DNA of 25,905 bases from Hemicentrotus pulcherrimus (lineage: Eukaryota > Echinodermata > Echinoidea > Camarodonta > Strongylocentrotidae): positions 166,776 through 192,680 of the forward strand of contig BEXV01000269.1 of NCBI GenBank assembly GCA_003118195.1, in the 5' to 3' direction. Positions 10,550-21,900 of this stretch are shown in pieces. Position numbers and translations under genes: made by a program. A model generated the notes under the pieces. It made no database searches. It saw nothing but the letters and a program-made list of their open reading frames with translations, and was not told the DNA's origin. The stretch's first letter is position 1, and each line of letters begins with the position of its first letter.

Positions 10550-10628
10550 AAAGATGAATTATAAGAGAGTTAGAGAGAAGGAGAACGAGAGACAGAGAAA
10601 TTGACATAGAAAGACAGAGAGGGTGTTT

Positions 10629-10664
<36 letters not shown>

Positions 10665-10700
10665 AAAAAGAAAAAGGGAGTGAGTGCGATCGAGAGGGAG
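10550..10700 (+). repeat. Purine-rich GA tract
   Basis: Nearly all-purine stretch with a pure (GA)n core at 10632-10661. Confidence 0.85.
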
Positions 10701-10881
10701 TTTTTTTATTTTTGCAGTTTTAATTTCTTTTTCACGTTTTCTTAATTAAGCTTATGATGCTGTGTTCTACATTTATATGGCCATCCACGGTAGCAATAAA
10801 AAAAAGAGAAGTCATACAAGCCTTTCTAAATTTCATACTGAACATTAAATGTGTTTTGGAAAATGGGTACCTGTCCTGGTT

Positions 10882-10911
10882 TTGTATTTGTTTTGTTTTG
10901 TTTTGTTTTGT
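10882..10911 (+). repeat. (TTTTG)n pentanucleotide repeat
   Basis: Short run of TTTTG units, four perfect or more. Confidence 0.7.
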
Positions 10912-12223
10912 TATGCCTTCCACTCTAAATATGTATCATCATACCAAAAAGCCAATTGCAACATTCATCGGATTAAAATAGACGCTTGGTGTGAGCAAAA
11001 AAAATCATTAAACTGCGAATATACATGTTTTATATCAAAATCATGAGGAAAGGTTATTATTTTGACTTAAGACCCGCGGTGTTAGATGGAAAATCTAAAG
11101 TCAACCACATCAGGCGATATATCATTTATCAATGTCAAAATGGCGCTCTTCCAGGAATAAGATGTGAACGGAGCATGGACAATAATTGTTTGGCCGAAGG
11201 GATGAGAGAGAAGTATAGGAAGTGAGAAACCGAAGATTAAATTGAAAACGACGAAATCATTAAGACAAAAATAAATAAATTAGGAAAAATGGATGGAAAG
11301 AAAGAGCGTCAAATCCCACTATTCATAATTATCATGATCATTGAATAAAAACAAAGCATGTTAATCTTAAAGGAGATAATAATCCTGTTTTCTTCATAAT
11401 TTAACATTTTAAACAGACCTAAATTAAATACACTTACTGTATATCATCATAGTTTACCGCATAAAATAGGAATTCGATGGATTAATAGATAGATGAATTA
11501 AGCGATAGAATGAATGGAAAAAAGAAATTTAAAAAGGGGGCAGAAAGGGAAAAAGTTCCTCTTTTACCTTACCATTTAATCTGGGAAATTCAAGTTGAAC
11601 TAAATTTATCACCCCAAAATTGGGAAACTTGTACATTCCTTCGTTTTCTGAAGAGTGTGGTTGTTAACCTACCGGGCAGTCGACAGGATTTCCATTTAAT
11701 TTCTATCAATTTGTGCCTCGGTACAGGAAATCGTTTGCACCAAAGTCAAATTTGTAGCTCAAATTAAGCACCTCACTTGAGACATTTGATTGATGTGTTC
11801 AAGTCGTTCGCAAAATTACGAATCTTATCGAAGGCGCACCACGGTGACTGCCCTCAAGTCCGCGTTTTTGTATGAGACGCCTGGTTAAGACAATTCTTCT
11901 AAGGGAACTCGCAATGTTTGGGGGCAAAAACAGAAAAAAATTAAACTCGTGTTTCAAAGCGTAACCAAAATCGCACGAACCCTTAATATTACTCAGCTCA
12001 AAAGGGCGAAAATCAGTAAAATACAGTTGTCATTTGACATTTACTTCGGGGCTTGATATAATTATGCCACAAGCTGGCATTAAGTCCATATGGCGGTCTA
12101 GCTCTAGTCCCGCCCCTTCCCCCACTCAGTGATATTTAGGCTACGCGTATGCTTGTTTCCACTCGTTGAAAGCACCCTTTTCTCAGGACTGCCAACATTT
12201 CTGAAGGCCCCTTTCGCGGGCTT

Positions 12224-12224
<1 letters not shown>

Positions 12225-12256
<32 letters not shown>

Positions 12257-12306
12257 GTGTAAACTTATAGAGCGCACACACCGTCCAGGGACGCTCATGG
12301 CGCTAG
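12225..12306 (-). repeat. LINE/SINE 3' tail, minus strand, with (TAA)n
   Basis: On the minus strand, ATGAGCGTCCCTGGACGG, a GCGCTCTATAAG motif and then (TTA)n over 12256-12225 form the 3'-tail pattern common to CR1/L2-type elements and their partner SINEs. No coding part remains. Confidence 0.5.
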
Positions 12307-12309
12307 CTC

Positions 12310-13400
12310 AGCAACACTTCTCTTTGATACTAGTGGGCTTTTCCTGCCTTGGAGACCCCCTTAATCAATTTTCTATGATATTCCACTTTTTATAATCCCC
12401 TTTTTAAATTTCTCAGTATTCGAAAGAGAGAGAGAGGAAAATTTACATCATTTTTTTTGTATAATTTTATTTCCTTCATTTTGTTTTGGTCATCACATAC
12501 ACATATATTCATGCTTTTTTTCCACCATTTTTTTCCCATGTTTCCTCTTTTTCTTTCTCTTTTTTTCTGTTTCGTTGTACATACCGTTTATCCATTCGAC
12601 AAGTTCACGAAATTAGGAAATTTCGCCAACAAAGATATGTTAAGTGAAATGAGTACCTTTAATGATGAAATTGAAATGTCAAAGGAAACAAATGGAAGAA
12701 ATGGCAGGAAAAAGTAACGAGTTGGTAATCAAGTTATACATTGTCTATGAGAACAAACTTGTAAGACAAACGAAAAATTTACTTATCCGTGGTTTTAGAT
12801 TTTAAATTCATACTATATATACCAAAAAGACCGACAAACATTCGTTGATATTGCGTTCAAAACAACTTGATCAATGAGCTTTGAGTGGGAATGAGTTCTA
12901 TATTCGTGTTCATGATATATGGTGATTGGCGTAAAAATGTCAGGTGCATTTGTAATCCTCAGCCCATAACAAACAACAATGCTGTTAAAGAGCGAAGGTA
13001 CAATTTCTCTTCTTCACATTCAATATNNNNNNNNNNNNNNNNNNNNNNNNNNNNNNNNNNNNGGGGGGGGGGGGGTTCGGGGGTTGTAAGGGCCCCCTAA
13101 TTAAATGGTATTTCTACAGTGGTGGAAAGTGCTTATTTCTAAAAATGAATACAAGAGTACCATTATAAACTCTAAATAAATGTCGTTATTCATCAATTGT
13201 GCATGGTGTTTCATTTAAAGGTCCTTACTCAGTGGTAATTTGGTCCCCTTTTTCCAATATAATACTTTTTTTTTGTATGTTTTCGATGTCAGATTCTTTT
13301 TCATGCGATATGTTCATTTTGTTTATGTGAAAGAAATAAATGTATATTTACTTGAAATTTAATTGAAATAGAAGCCGTTGTTATGGCAAAAAACGGTTGG
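12310..13400. other. Intergenic stretch with assembly gap
   Basis: T-rich and AT-rich sequence with the N-gap and G13 run. No exon is recognised. Confidence 0.5.
13027..13062. other. Assembly gap (36 N)
   Basis: Run of N directly followed by 13 G (13063-13075). The gap size is likely nominal, and the sequence probably failed at the G-homopolymer. Any frame crossing it is invalid. Confidence 0.95.
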
Positions 13401-13408
13401 TGTAGCTT

Positions 13409-13530
13409 TCTCTCTCTCTCGCTCTGTCTCTCTCTATATCTCTATCTCTCTCTCTCGCTCTCTCTCTCTCCCCCTCTCCCCCTCTCTCTCTCTCCGTCTC
13501 TCGTTGTCTCTCTTTGTCTCTGTTGGCACA
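13409..13530 (+). repeat. Degenerate (CT)n tract
   Basis: About 120 bp of CTCTCT with GTCT, CGCT and CCCC interruptions. Confidence 0.85.
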
Positions 13531-13539
13531 CGGGGTACA

Positions 13540-15470
13540 TGCCCCCATCTAATTGGCTAAAAAGAGACGGTGAGGGGAGGAATAGAGGAAGATGAAGGAA
13601 CAAATGGAGGGGGATGAAAAAAAGCAATTCTCCCATCGTATTCTCTGGCATGGTATTATCATAGTAAGGCCAGCGCACAGCCCCTAAAATACTTGACCCA
13701 CGCTGTGCCGATGCCAATGTTAGTTGACTTGTACTCTACATTACATTTTTATCTAAGCGCGGGCCTAAATGTTGAAGCTTACAAAAACACCGGATGGAAA
13801 ATTTCCTTTTTCAAAGTATTAATGTGTCATATTTTACAATTTCAAAAATAGTATAGATAACGGTTTGAACTTTAAGAGTTCGCTCCACCCTGCCCCCTAT
13901 TCCTTCAAAATAAACACGTCGATGACAAATGTCCTTTTTTCTCCACATGCTAGATTCATTTTTCTTTCTTTCTTTTCTATTTTGTTCATTTCCTAACTGC
14001 CCATTCACGTTCAAGTACAAATTATTCGTTCGCAATCAAAACATGTAAAAAGTGTACTTGGTTGGAACAACAGAGAGCCCCTTTTAACTTAAAAAATGCC
14101 AAGGTGATAAATTGTCCTTTTTACAAGAATATGACGGTTTAGACAATATGGGATTTTCCAAACTAATGGCAGCTGCATTAACATTGCTTAATGTCTTTCA
14201 TGTTAAAGAGGCCGATCGATGCATAGTTGTCATACGTGTTATGGCAAGATGTTTTTATCACCGTTATCTAGCTGGAAACAATAGGTTTTCTCATATTACC
14301 TCATAATGTGTGCCCCTGACTTAAAGCGATTGACAGCATATTTTTCCTCAAAATCCCCCAAAACTTAACAATTTTTCTCGCACGCTTCGCCTTCTCGCAA
14401 ATCAATATTCAGACCATTAAACACATCGGCAGAATATAGCACTGAAGCAGTATCTTGGACAACGTAAAGAGAAAATCTTGAAAATCATCCTTGAAAATGT
14501 ATTACCTACAATGGAGTGGTACATGTATATACAATGTCTAAAAATAATAATTGTTCGCTATGCCGAGGTTAACCTTTGTAGGTGCCCCGCCTTTCCCAGA
14601 AAGTAGCTTTTGTGCTGGTGCACCCCAACTTTGAAAGACGCTCCACCGCCTCTGGAACAACCCCTCCCTCCATTTTGTTAAAACCATGTTGGGCTCTAAG
14701 GTTTCTCTTCCTGAAAATGCTTTGTACATTTAGGTCACAGTACAAGATCTATTACGCATTCGTGAATGCATTTAATACGCTTTTTTCAATTTAAATGTGC
14801 CTCCTAAAGTGCAATCATTTTAGCTTACTGACTGATTTTCTGCATGCATTCTTTTCCTTGCTCTGGTATGTATCTGTTTGGATTTTTGGAGGAAAGCCCC
14901 TAAACAGAAATTGATAATTTGAGGGGGTGCAATCGCCATGTTTTATATTTATTAAAACAAAACAAAAATCATTATCATCATTATCATCATTTGTGTATGC
15001 TTTCATTGCCTAATTACGTTATCGTGTAATGTTATGTCCCTTAATATTAGATATACTTGATTTTAAAAAGAAAATATCAATTGATAATTACATGGCTTCC
15101 CCGTAGCCCCTCCCTCAAAATGGTTGATTTGTGTTTAGTAAATAGAAAATGTGGATCGCTAGGGCTGCACTTAATTAATTGTAAAAATTTGAGCCGGAAC
15201 ACGCCCTAATAATAACGAGGAAAAAAATGTAAGATAACACTATTAACGTCGATTTGTACGGTGTTAATATCTTTATACTCTTTATACGTCTTTAACATTT
15301 AAAATAGGAAAGACGCGATTTGGCACAGTGATTACACAACAAAACCTTTGAAAACTAAATCACACCAAAAATAGAACCTTTTCACACATCCTCTTCATGT
15401 GCACCTTCTCCAATTCTTATCATCCTACTGATGGGCATCATTTGAATGTCTCTCACCTTCCCTCTTTTTT
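13540..15470. other. Intergenic stretch
   Basis: Holds dispersed repeat copy B and a TCTCGCACGCTTCGCCTTCT low-complexity fragment near 14375. No gene is recognised. Confidence 0.5.
14573..14660 (+). repeat. Dispersed repeat copy B, GTGCCC-rich
   Basis: Same order of blocks as copy A: TAGGTGCCCC, CCCAGAAAGT, TTTTGTGCTGGTGC, ACTTTGAAAG, ACGCTCCACCGCC. The two copies are in the same orientation and diverged. Confidence 0.6.
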
Positions 15471-15473
15471 CCT

Positions 15474-16142
15474 CACTCATTCTTCCCCCATGGCTCTCAA
15501 CTCTTACTCTCTCTCTCTCTCCATCTCCCTTCCATCTATCTTCCCTTATCTCTTTCTTCAAATCTTTCTCTCCCTCTCGGTCTCTCATCACCCTTCATCC
15601 TTCCCTCACTCATTCTTCCCCCATCGCTCTCAACTCTAACTCTCTCTCTCTCCACCTCCCTTCCACCTATCTTCCCTAATCTCTTTCTTCAAATCTTTCT
15701 CTCCCTCTCGGTCTCTCATCACCCTTCATCCTTCCCTCACTCATTCTTCCCCCATCGCTCTCAACTCTAACTCTCTCTCTCTCTCTCTCTCTCCACCTCC
15801 CTTCCACCTATCTTCCCTAATCTCTTTCTTCAAATCCTTCTCTCCCTCTCGGTCTCTCATCACCCTTCTTCCCTCCCTCACTCATTCTTCCCCCATCGCT
15901 TTCAACTCTAACTCTCTCTCTCTCCACCTCCCTTCCATCTATCTTCCCTTATCTATTTCTTCAAATCTTTCTCTCCCTCTCGGTCTCTCATCACTCTTCT
16001 TCCCTCCCTCACTCATTCTTCCCCCATCGCTCTCAACTCTTAACTCTCTCTCTCTATACCTCCCTTCCATGTATCTTCCCTTATCTATTTCTTCAAATCT
16101 TTCTCTCCCTCTCAGTCTCCCATCACCCTTCTTCCCTCCCTC
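15474..16142 (+). repeat. Pyrimidine minisatellite, about 131-bp period, five copies
   Basis: CACTCATTCTTCCCCCAT recurs at 15474, 15607, 15738, 15879 and 16010, and a truncated CACTCTCTCC closes the array at 16142. Spacings are 133, 131, 141, 131 and 132. Each unit carries CTCTCAACTCTAACTCTCTC, TTCTTCAAATC and GGTCTCTCATCACC. The 141-bp unit has extra CT repeats. The strand is about 90% pyrimidine for nearly 700 bp. Confidence 0.9.
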
Positions 16143-16149
16143 ACTCTCT

Positions 16150-18636
16150 CCATCTTATTATGACATAAGATGTCAACAAAGGAAGAACCAAAATCGGTTC
16201 AGAAAGTACGACGGGAGAAATCAGCAAAGCACTTAGCAGCGAAATTATATTGTTTTAACATGATTTAATAATTTTATTGCTTCTATAATCAAATTCTCAT
16301 ATAATAATGAAATATACATACCCCACACATAACAACACGGAACAGAAGTATGACGCCATATGCTCAAAATGTGTTTTTTCCATCATCATTGTGAAGCGAC
16401 GGTATTTGTCTAATACACGTACAATCATACATACACAATATTGTTCAAATGTTGAAAAGGGAAAATGGTTGCTTTTTTGTTTATGTCTCATACTAATAAA
16501 CTATCCTCTATTCATACTTCTCCCACGTCATCTGTCCCAAATTCCACTCTCTTTTTATGCAACCTTATCCATCCTTTTTTTAAACATGAAATACGTTTTA
16601 CAAACAAGTCTTCTATTAAAATAACAACAAACAGAAACGACCCACATTAAACAGTACCGGGTAAGTGACTATAAGACTCTGATTTTTGTTCTTCATTCAT
16701 ATCTATTAAAAATAAGGCACTTTTCCTTTGAATCTACTAGCTTTCATAAGATTTGAGGATTTAGATATAAGATTTAGAACAAAACCTGAATATATTGCAA
16801 TGTATTAAAAAAAAACATAAACAAAAAGATAGTTTCAATTAGTACACATAGGAATGTGTTCATGCACAATTTAACAAACAATTAATACAAATCTTGCAGA
16901 TATATCTATTTCTACATGTGACCTTTTGTTTAAGAGAACAGTTCAACTATGATACAGAGAATAAATAATAAAAATAGATTTGTCCAGATTTGGACATATG
17001 TGTAATGTAACCAATACAAAAGCAATGAAAAAGCTTTGAAGAACTCCACAACCCGAACCCTATCAATTAATGTATAGCTCTATCTGACACCCAGGGCTGC
17101 CTCATAGCATAATGAGAGAAATAGTTGTGACATGCTCATTCTACGTATGTGTACACAGGTACATTCACAGGTTAAATCATGGAGCTCCAAATATTCCCCT
17201 ACCGCATACAATCTCTCTGGGAGGGAACTACAATCAAACCTGCTTTAGTGACCACCTGTCTACAAAGACAACATTTTTTGATTCCCTTGAAAATGGTTTC
17301 TCATTGAAATATGTACTAAAGGAACCTGCCTACAAAGACCACCTGTATACAAAGACCACTTTTTGTGTTTCCCTTGGGGGGTCACTATAGACAGGTTTGA
17401 CATCACTTTGACTGCATTTGGAACTCCATGAAATGACTGTCCAATCAGAAGAGACATCCCCTGTCACAACTATCTGTAAATCAACTAGCTATGGGCTGCC
17501 TCAAAGAGAACCCCTAATTCTGGAGGAGTCAAGAAATCTAACCACTACAGGTCTGGCATAGTTATGACTTATGAGGGCGCTCTTCTGTTAGTGGTAAAAT
17601 CTCTCTCTCAGAGTGACTGCTCATCGTGTAGCTATGAGGCTTCTCTTTTGAAACAAGATATTCCAGTATTGACACAAATATTTGCTTCCCCTTACATAAT
17701 TGGGCTTGAAAGTACTGTCAATTTTTTAGAACTTATTCTGACATGCTAATCCTTTTTCATATATTTCTTTTGAATCAATTATGTGCTAACTTTTTAATGT
17801 GTAATGTCTCTGAACCTTTTTTTTAAATAGTATGAAATCATTTGCAGTTTGGCATCAATGTCATGATGTATGTATTCTAAGTAAGCTATAAATGAAAGGA
17901 GATGAATGATAAAGGGTTCTGCTAGAAGGCCCTCTTATTTTACACTTTCAGTCTACATCATCGCATGCAGACAAATAGCTCAACAAGGAACAGAAATACA
18001 TGTACAATACAATCATAAGTTATAGAAAAATATATTTCAGTGTCATTAGAGATTATCCATATACATATATATCAATAAATGATGTGAGATATGGATTAAT
18101 CTGCACATTCATCAATATTATATATAACCTGAATCAAGATTGTTACAGTATGCAAACATGGTATAGATAATAAAGTAAAGACAACTAGAAATTCAGAAGA
18201 AAGCGAAAGAGAAATGTCGTTCATGAAGTCATTTGTAATGTGTTCTCATTAAGTTTGAGTGATGAAATCAATACCATTGGAATATACTTAAAAACTTAAC
18301 AGTCATACACAGGATTCCCTGTCTTTGAAATTTGAGATAGGGATGAATAGTGTCTAATGGTTGAGCATTTTTTATCACTTTACTACGAGACCATGTAACA
18401 CATGCTACATGATAACATTTTTCTTTAAGATACATTTCCCATGAGTTTAATCGCAAGTTGCGCCAGGCATAGTGTTCAATCTCAATCATACTGGGACTGA
18501 AGTTTGCATGACATCATTGACCAATTACAAACTCTAGATATATCATAACCATGAAAAGAAATACAAGGTATGGCCGAGTACATCTTCATTATTTTTTAAC
18601 ATAAATATGTTAATGCAGCGTATGAAAGTATATCCA
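16150..18636. other. Intergenic stretch, possibly distal MYDGF 3' UTR
   Basis: AT-rich, no coding frames of note, one MITE (17234-17400). If the minus-strand AATAAA near 16272 is used, much of this would be MYDGF 3' UTR. Confidence 0.35.
17234..17400. mobile_element. Short TIR element (MITE), 167 bp
   Basis: Begins TCAAACCTGCTTTAGTGACC and ends with its imperfect inverse, so both ends read TCAAACCTG followed by a GTGACC motif. Inside, CTACAAAGACCACCTGTATAC-like phrases occur as short direct repeats. It holds no gene; frames crossing it are spurious. Confidence 0.55.
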
Positions 18637-18642
18637 TTTATT
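18637..18642 (-). promoter_or_regulatory. Candidate poly(A) signal for MYDGF
   Basis: AATAAA on the minus strand, about 250 nt after the MYDGF stop, would give a short 3' UTR. A second AATAAA on the same strand lies near 16272, so a longer 3' UTR is possible. Confidence 0.35.
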
Positions 18643-18890
18643 CTAAATTACCCATAAAATAGGAAACCCATCGATCTGGTTTTGAGCAAGCTTAAATCAT
18701 CAAACCTATGAATTTAATTTTCAAAAAATGAAGGACACAAGGGATGGCCAAGCATACTGAAAACTTTTTTCAATAAAAGAATGTAAGGCATAGAAAAAAA
18801 ATTGATAGGAAATCGTAAAAATGAAACTACCCTTCATAAAATTGTGTCCTTTGTAAAATTTGAAAACAAGAATTAAGAGAAGTACCACCG

Positions 18891-18970
18891 TTACAATTCC
18901 TGTTTATGATGCTCTGCGTACACCGTCAGTCTCTTGAGAGTGGATTTGAATGCATCCTTTTTGCTGTGAA
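18891..18970 (-). CDS. MYDGF: MYDGF exon 5, stop and KQEL tail
   Basis: Acceptor TTATTCCAG|TTCACAGC. Completes Val131 and encodes HSKKDAFKSTLKRLTVYAEH then HKQEL, with TAA at 18893-18891. The DAFKSTLKRLTV segment aligns with the final strand of mammalian MYDGF, and KQEL replaces its RTEL retrieval signal. Confidence 0.93.
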
Positions 18971-21900
18971 CTGGAATAAAGAAGAATGAGCAGATGACAA
19001 AGTAACAAGATAGCTAAGACTCCAGACATCAGCTACTAAATACATGCATGGCTGATAATAGATAGGAAACTGTTGACGTCCTAATAGCAGGATTTAGGAT
19101 TTACAGCAGACTTTATCAATACTGAAAATAAAAAACACAGGACCCCCCCAAAAAAATTGTTTTAAATCCCGACTTTACTCTGGACAATCATATAACACTA
19201 TGTCTTGTCTGTAACTTTGGAGCCATGACGGCATTAACTTATATATTACAAGACAGAGATAATTCTCTTCTAGCTGTAAACAGTTGATATGTAATACATG
19301 TAAATGGAGAGTAGATGATCTTTGGGTTTTGTGTGGTATCGCCTCACCACACATCAAACTAGAGATAAACAAACAATAATACTGTCCTCCCCTCTACAAG
19401 CATTTTTTCCCCACTTGACTGAACCTCTCTGTGGCATCGCCCATGAACAAAAAGGTGTTTTCTTAGGGGTTTCTACCACTGCTCTTAAAGAAAAGTGCAA
19501 AGATTTTTTTTTCAGATACAAAAGATATGGGTCTTCTATACATAGGACTTCCAGATAACATCCTGTCTGAGGGACAGATTAACTTCCCAATTTCTTGCCT
19601 GTGTTTTGAGAACCAGGGAGGTGCACTTTTCCAAAAGATACATTTACATCCCCAAGGTAAAGGTGAATAAACAAAACAGCAAACACTCTACCAACCGAGC
19701 CAACTTCTGAGTACTACTTGAATTTTGAAAGAATCTGGCATAATGGTCGGTCATTTTTGCACAGATTATAATCAACATTTTGAGAGGCATATTTCAACCT
19801 ATAACCCTTGATTACTAGTTGTATTTTGAAAGAGTCTGTGATGATGGTTGGTCACTCTAGCACAGATTATAATTGATATTTGTGAAAGTCGTATTTGGAA
19901 ATACAATCCTTGATCGCTGAGCAGAAAGTTGGTGAAAGGAGTGTTGGAAATGTGGGATTCTTACCTTCGTTGTGACGTTTGCTGACAACATACTCCTCTG
20001 GCTCTAGAGGGTGCTCTTGTCCACCCTGTGGATTGAGGGGAGGGGTGTTACACAAAGAGAGAAAGAGAGCGAGAGAGAAAGAGAGACAGAGAGAGACAGA
20101 GAGAGAGAGAAAGAGAGAGGGAGAGAGACAGACAGAGAGAGACAGACAGAGAGAAAGAGAGGGAGAGAGATTAATGTGTGCAAAGGTCTTAGACTATAAT
20201 GCAGAAAATATTCCAGCTTGCCTTAATATCTCTAGGGTGAGGGACATGTTATTATGATGAGAATTTCATATGACGGTAGGTTCAGGGCAGTGTTTTACAC
20301 ACAAACTGTTGATCGTGAAAGTAAAGTCTACTCTTGGTGATTGACAATCCCTTTTATTTGGTGTAAACAACTGAATGATGTCAAATTCCCAATGAGAACC
20401 CACTTCTGTGAGCCTTTAAACTGCAATAAGGAAAAAGGCAAGGAATCATATTTCATCTAATTTATTGACAAAAGAACTCCCTTTGTAGACCTGTAATGTG
20501 AGTTCTGAAAATACGGGCAGAAATTTAGCACAGCTACTTTTACATTACAGTAGCTCAATCGTCAATGATGAATTTTTATCACAAATCTAAATACAGAATG
20601 CAAATGTTCTTACAATTGCTTCCACTTCTTGAAGTCTGGCTCCAGCAACCTTCATCTTGAATTGCAGAAAGAAGATGTAAGATGGTCCATCAGGTCGAGT
20701 AACAGTACAGGAGTGAGCTCCAAACTCATCCTTTGCAAGCGTCATCTCCCATTTCTTAAGAAAACAACAACAATGACATTATGCAAAGATTCAATCAGTA
20801 AAGTTATATCTACATGACAAACATGCTCATAATTTATCAAAAAGTATTACTAAAGTAACTCTTGGGGACCGTGCTTTTCCTATTGCTGCCCCCAACTATG
20901 GAATAGCTTGCCAATAGAAATACGAAGCACTAGCTCCACCTCACAATGTCTTCAAATCCAAATTTAAAACATATTTGTTCAATTGAGATTTCGTTTTTTT
21001 GTAGAATTTAGTAAAAAGAAGGAGCTCTTAACCAGCGCAGCTGAATATATTTAGTTTAAAAGCTGCGCTATATAAATTTATTATTAGGTGGTCTGTAGTA
21101 GACAGATCACCTATTAGTTTCGTCAGAATTTTCTTTCTTTATTTATTTATTTATTTCTTCCCGTTTTTTGTGCCCCGGATAACTCAAGATCGGTTTAATC
21201 AATTTCATTCAATTTTGGCACAATCATAGGTCATTGTCATGAGATGTGACACGAACATTTTCAAGGTCATCAAGTCATCGTGACGTCATCCAGGCGCCAT
21301 TTTGTGATTTCACGTTATCCATCATATCTTCATGATGCATTAGCAAAGGTCATTCATATTTATGTCACATAAACTTCAGGTCAAGGGTCAACAGGTCATG
21401 TCATCAAAGGTCACATAAAGGTCATGACGCGCGTGTATGCGCGCGTCAAAATTTTAAAATGCTCAAAATCACTTAACTAATAAAAGAGAGTACGAATCAG
21501 GTCATTTTAAGCATTTCGCAAAAAAACGCGTGCGCGCACATGCGCGCGCGTTTCCGTGCGTAATGGCATATTGCAACATAAAATCACCAATTTTTTTCTG
21601 TCATATTTTCCACATTTTTTCAAGCATTTTGATACCTTGTTCACCGTTTCCTGACCATTAATAACAGAATGAGCATCCATTTAAGATACACGTCCGTGCG
21701 TGCGAGCTCTTTTAATACATAGCATATATGGGCAAAAACATGCCTATACAAAATCCATTGTAGCTCTTTAGGATACGAGGTGACCCCATTTTTTTTTTTC
21801 ATATCTTGATAGAGTATAAGTCAGAGATATGATTTCATGTCTCATTTGATCCTCAATTAACTCATGACGTCATCATAATGGCCTCCAAACTCAAAATTTC

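Larger units (their letters stand above)
9775..12160. other. Intergenic stretch
   Basis: Apart from the GA tract and TTTTG repeat, no coding homology or structured RNA is recognised. The frame at 11510-11767 (85 aa) has no family features. Confidence 0.5.

Noticed and set aside
15382..15679. Ser/Pro/Leu-rich frames of 69-80 aa
   Set aside because: Translations of the pyrimidine minisatellite.
17112..17390. 92-aa frame with CLSTKTTF-like repeats
   Set aside because: The repetition comes from direct repeats inside the 167-bp TIR element.
19979..20257. Arg/Glu-rich 92-aa frame
   Set aside because: Translation of the GA-rich microsatellite and antisense of MYDGF exon 4.
20629..20817. 62-aa plus-strand frame
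   Set aside because: Antisense shadow of MYDGF exon 3.
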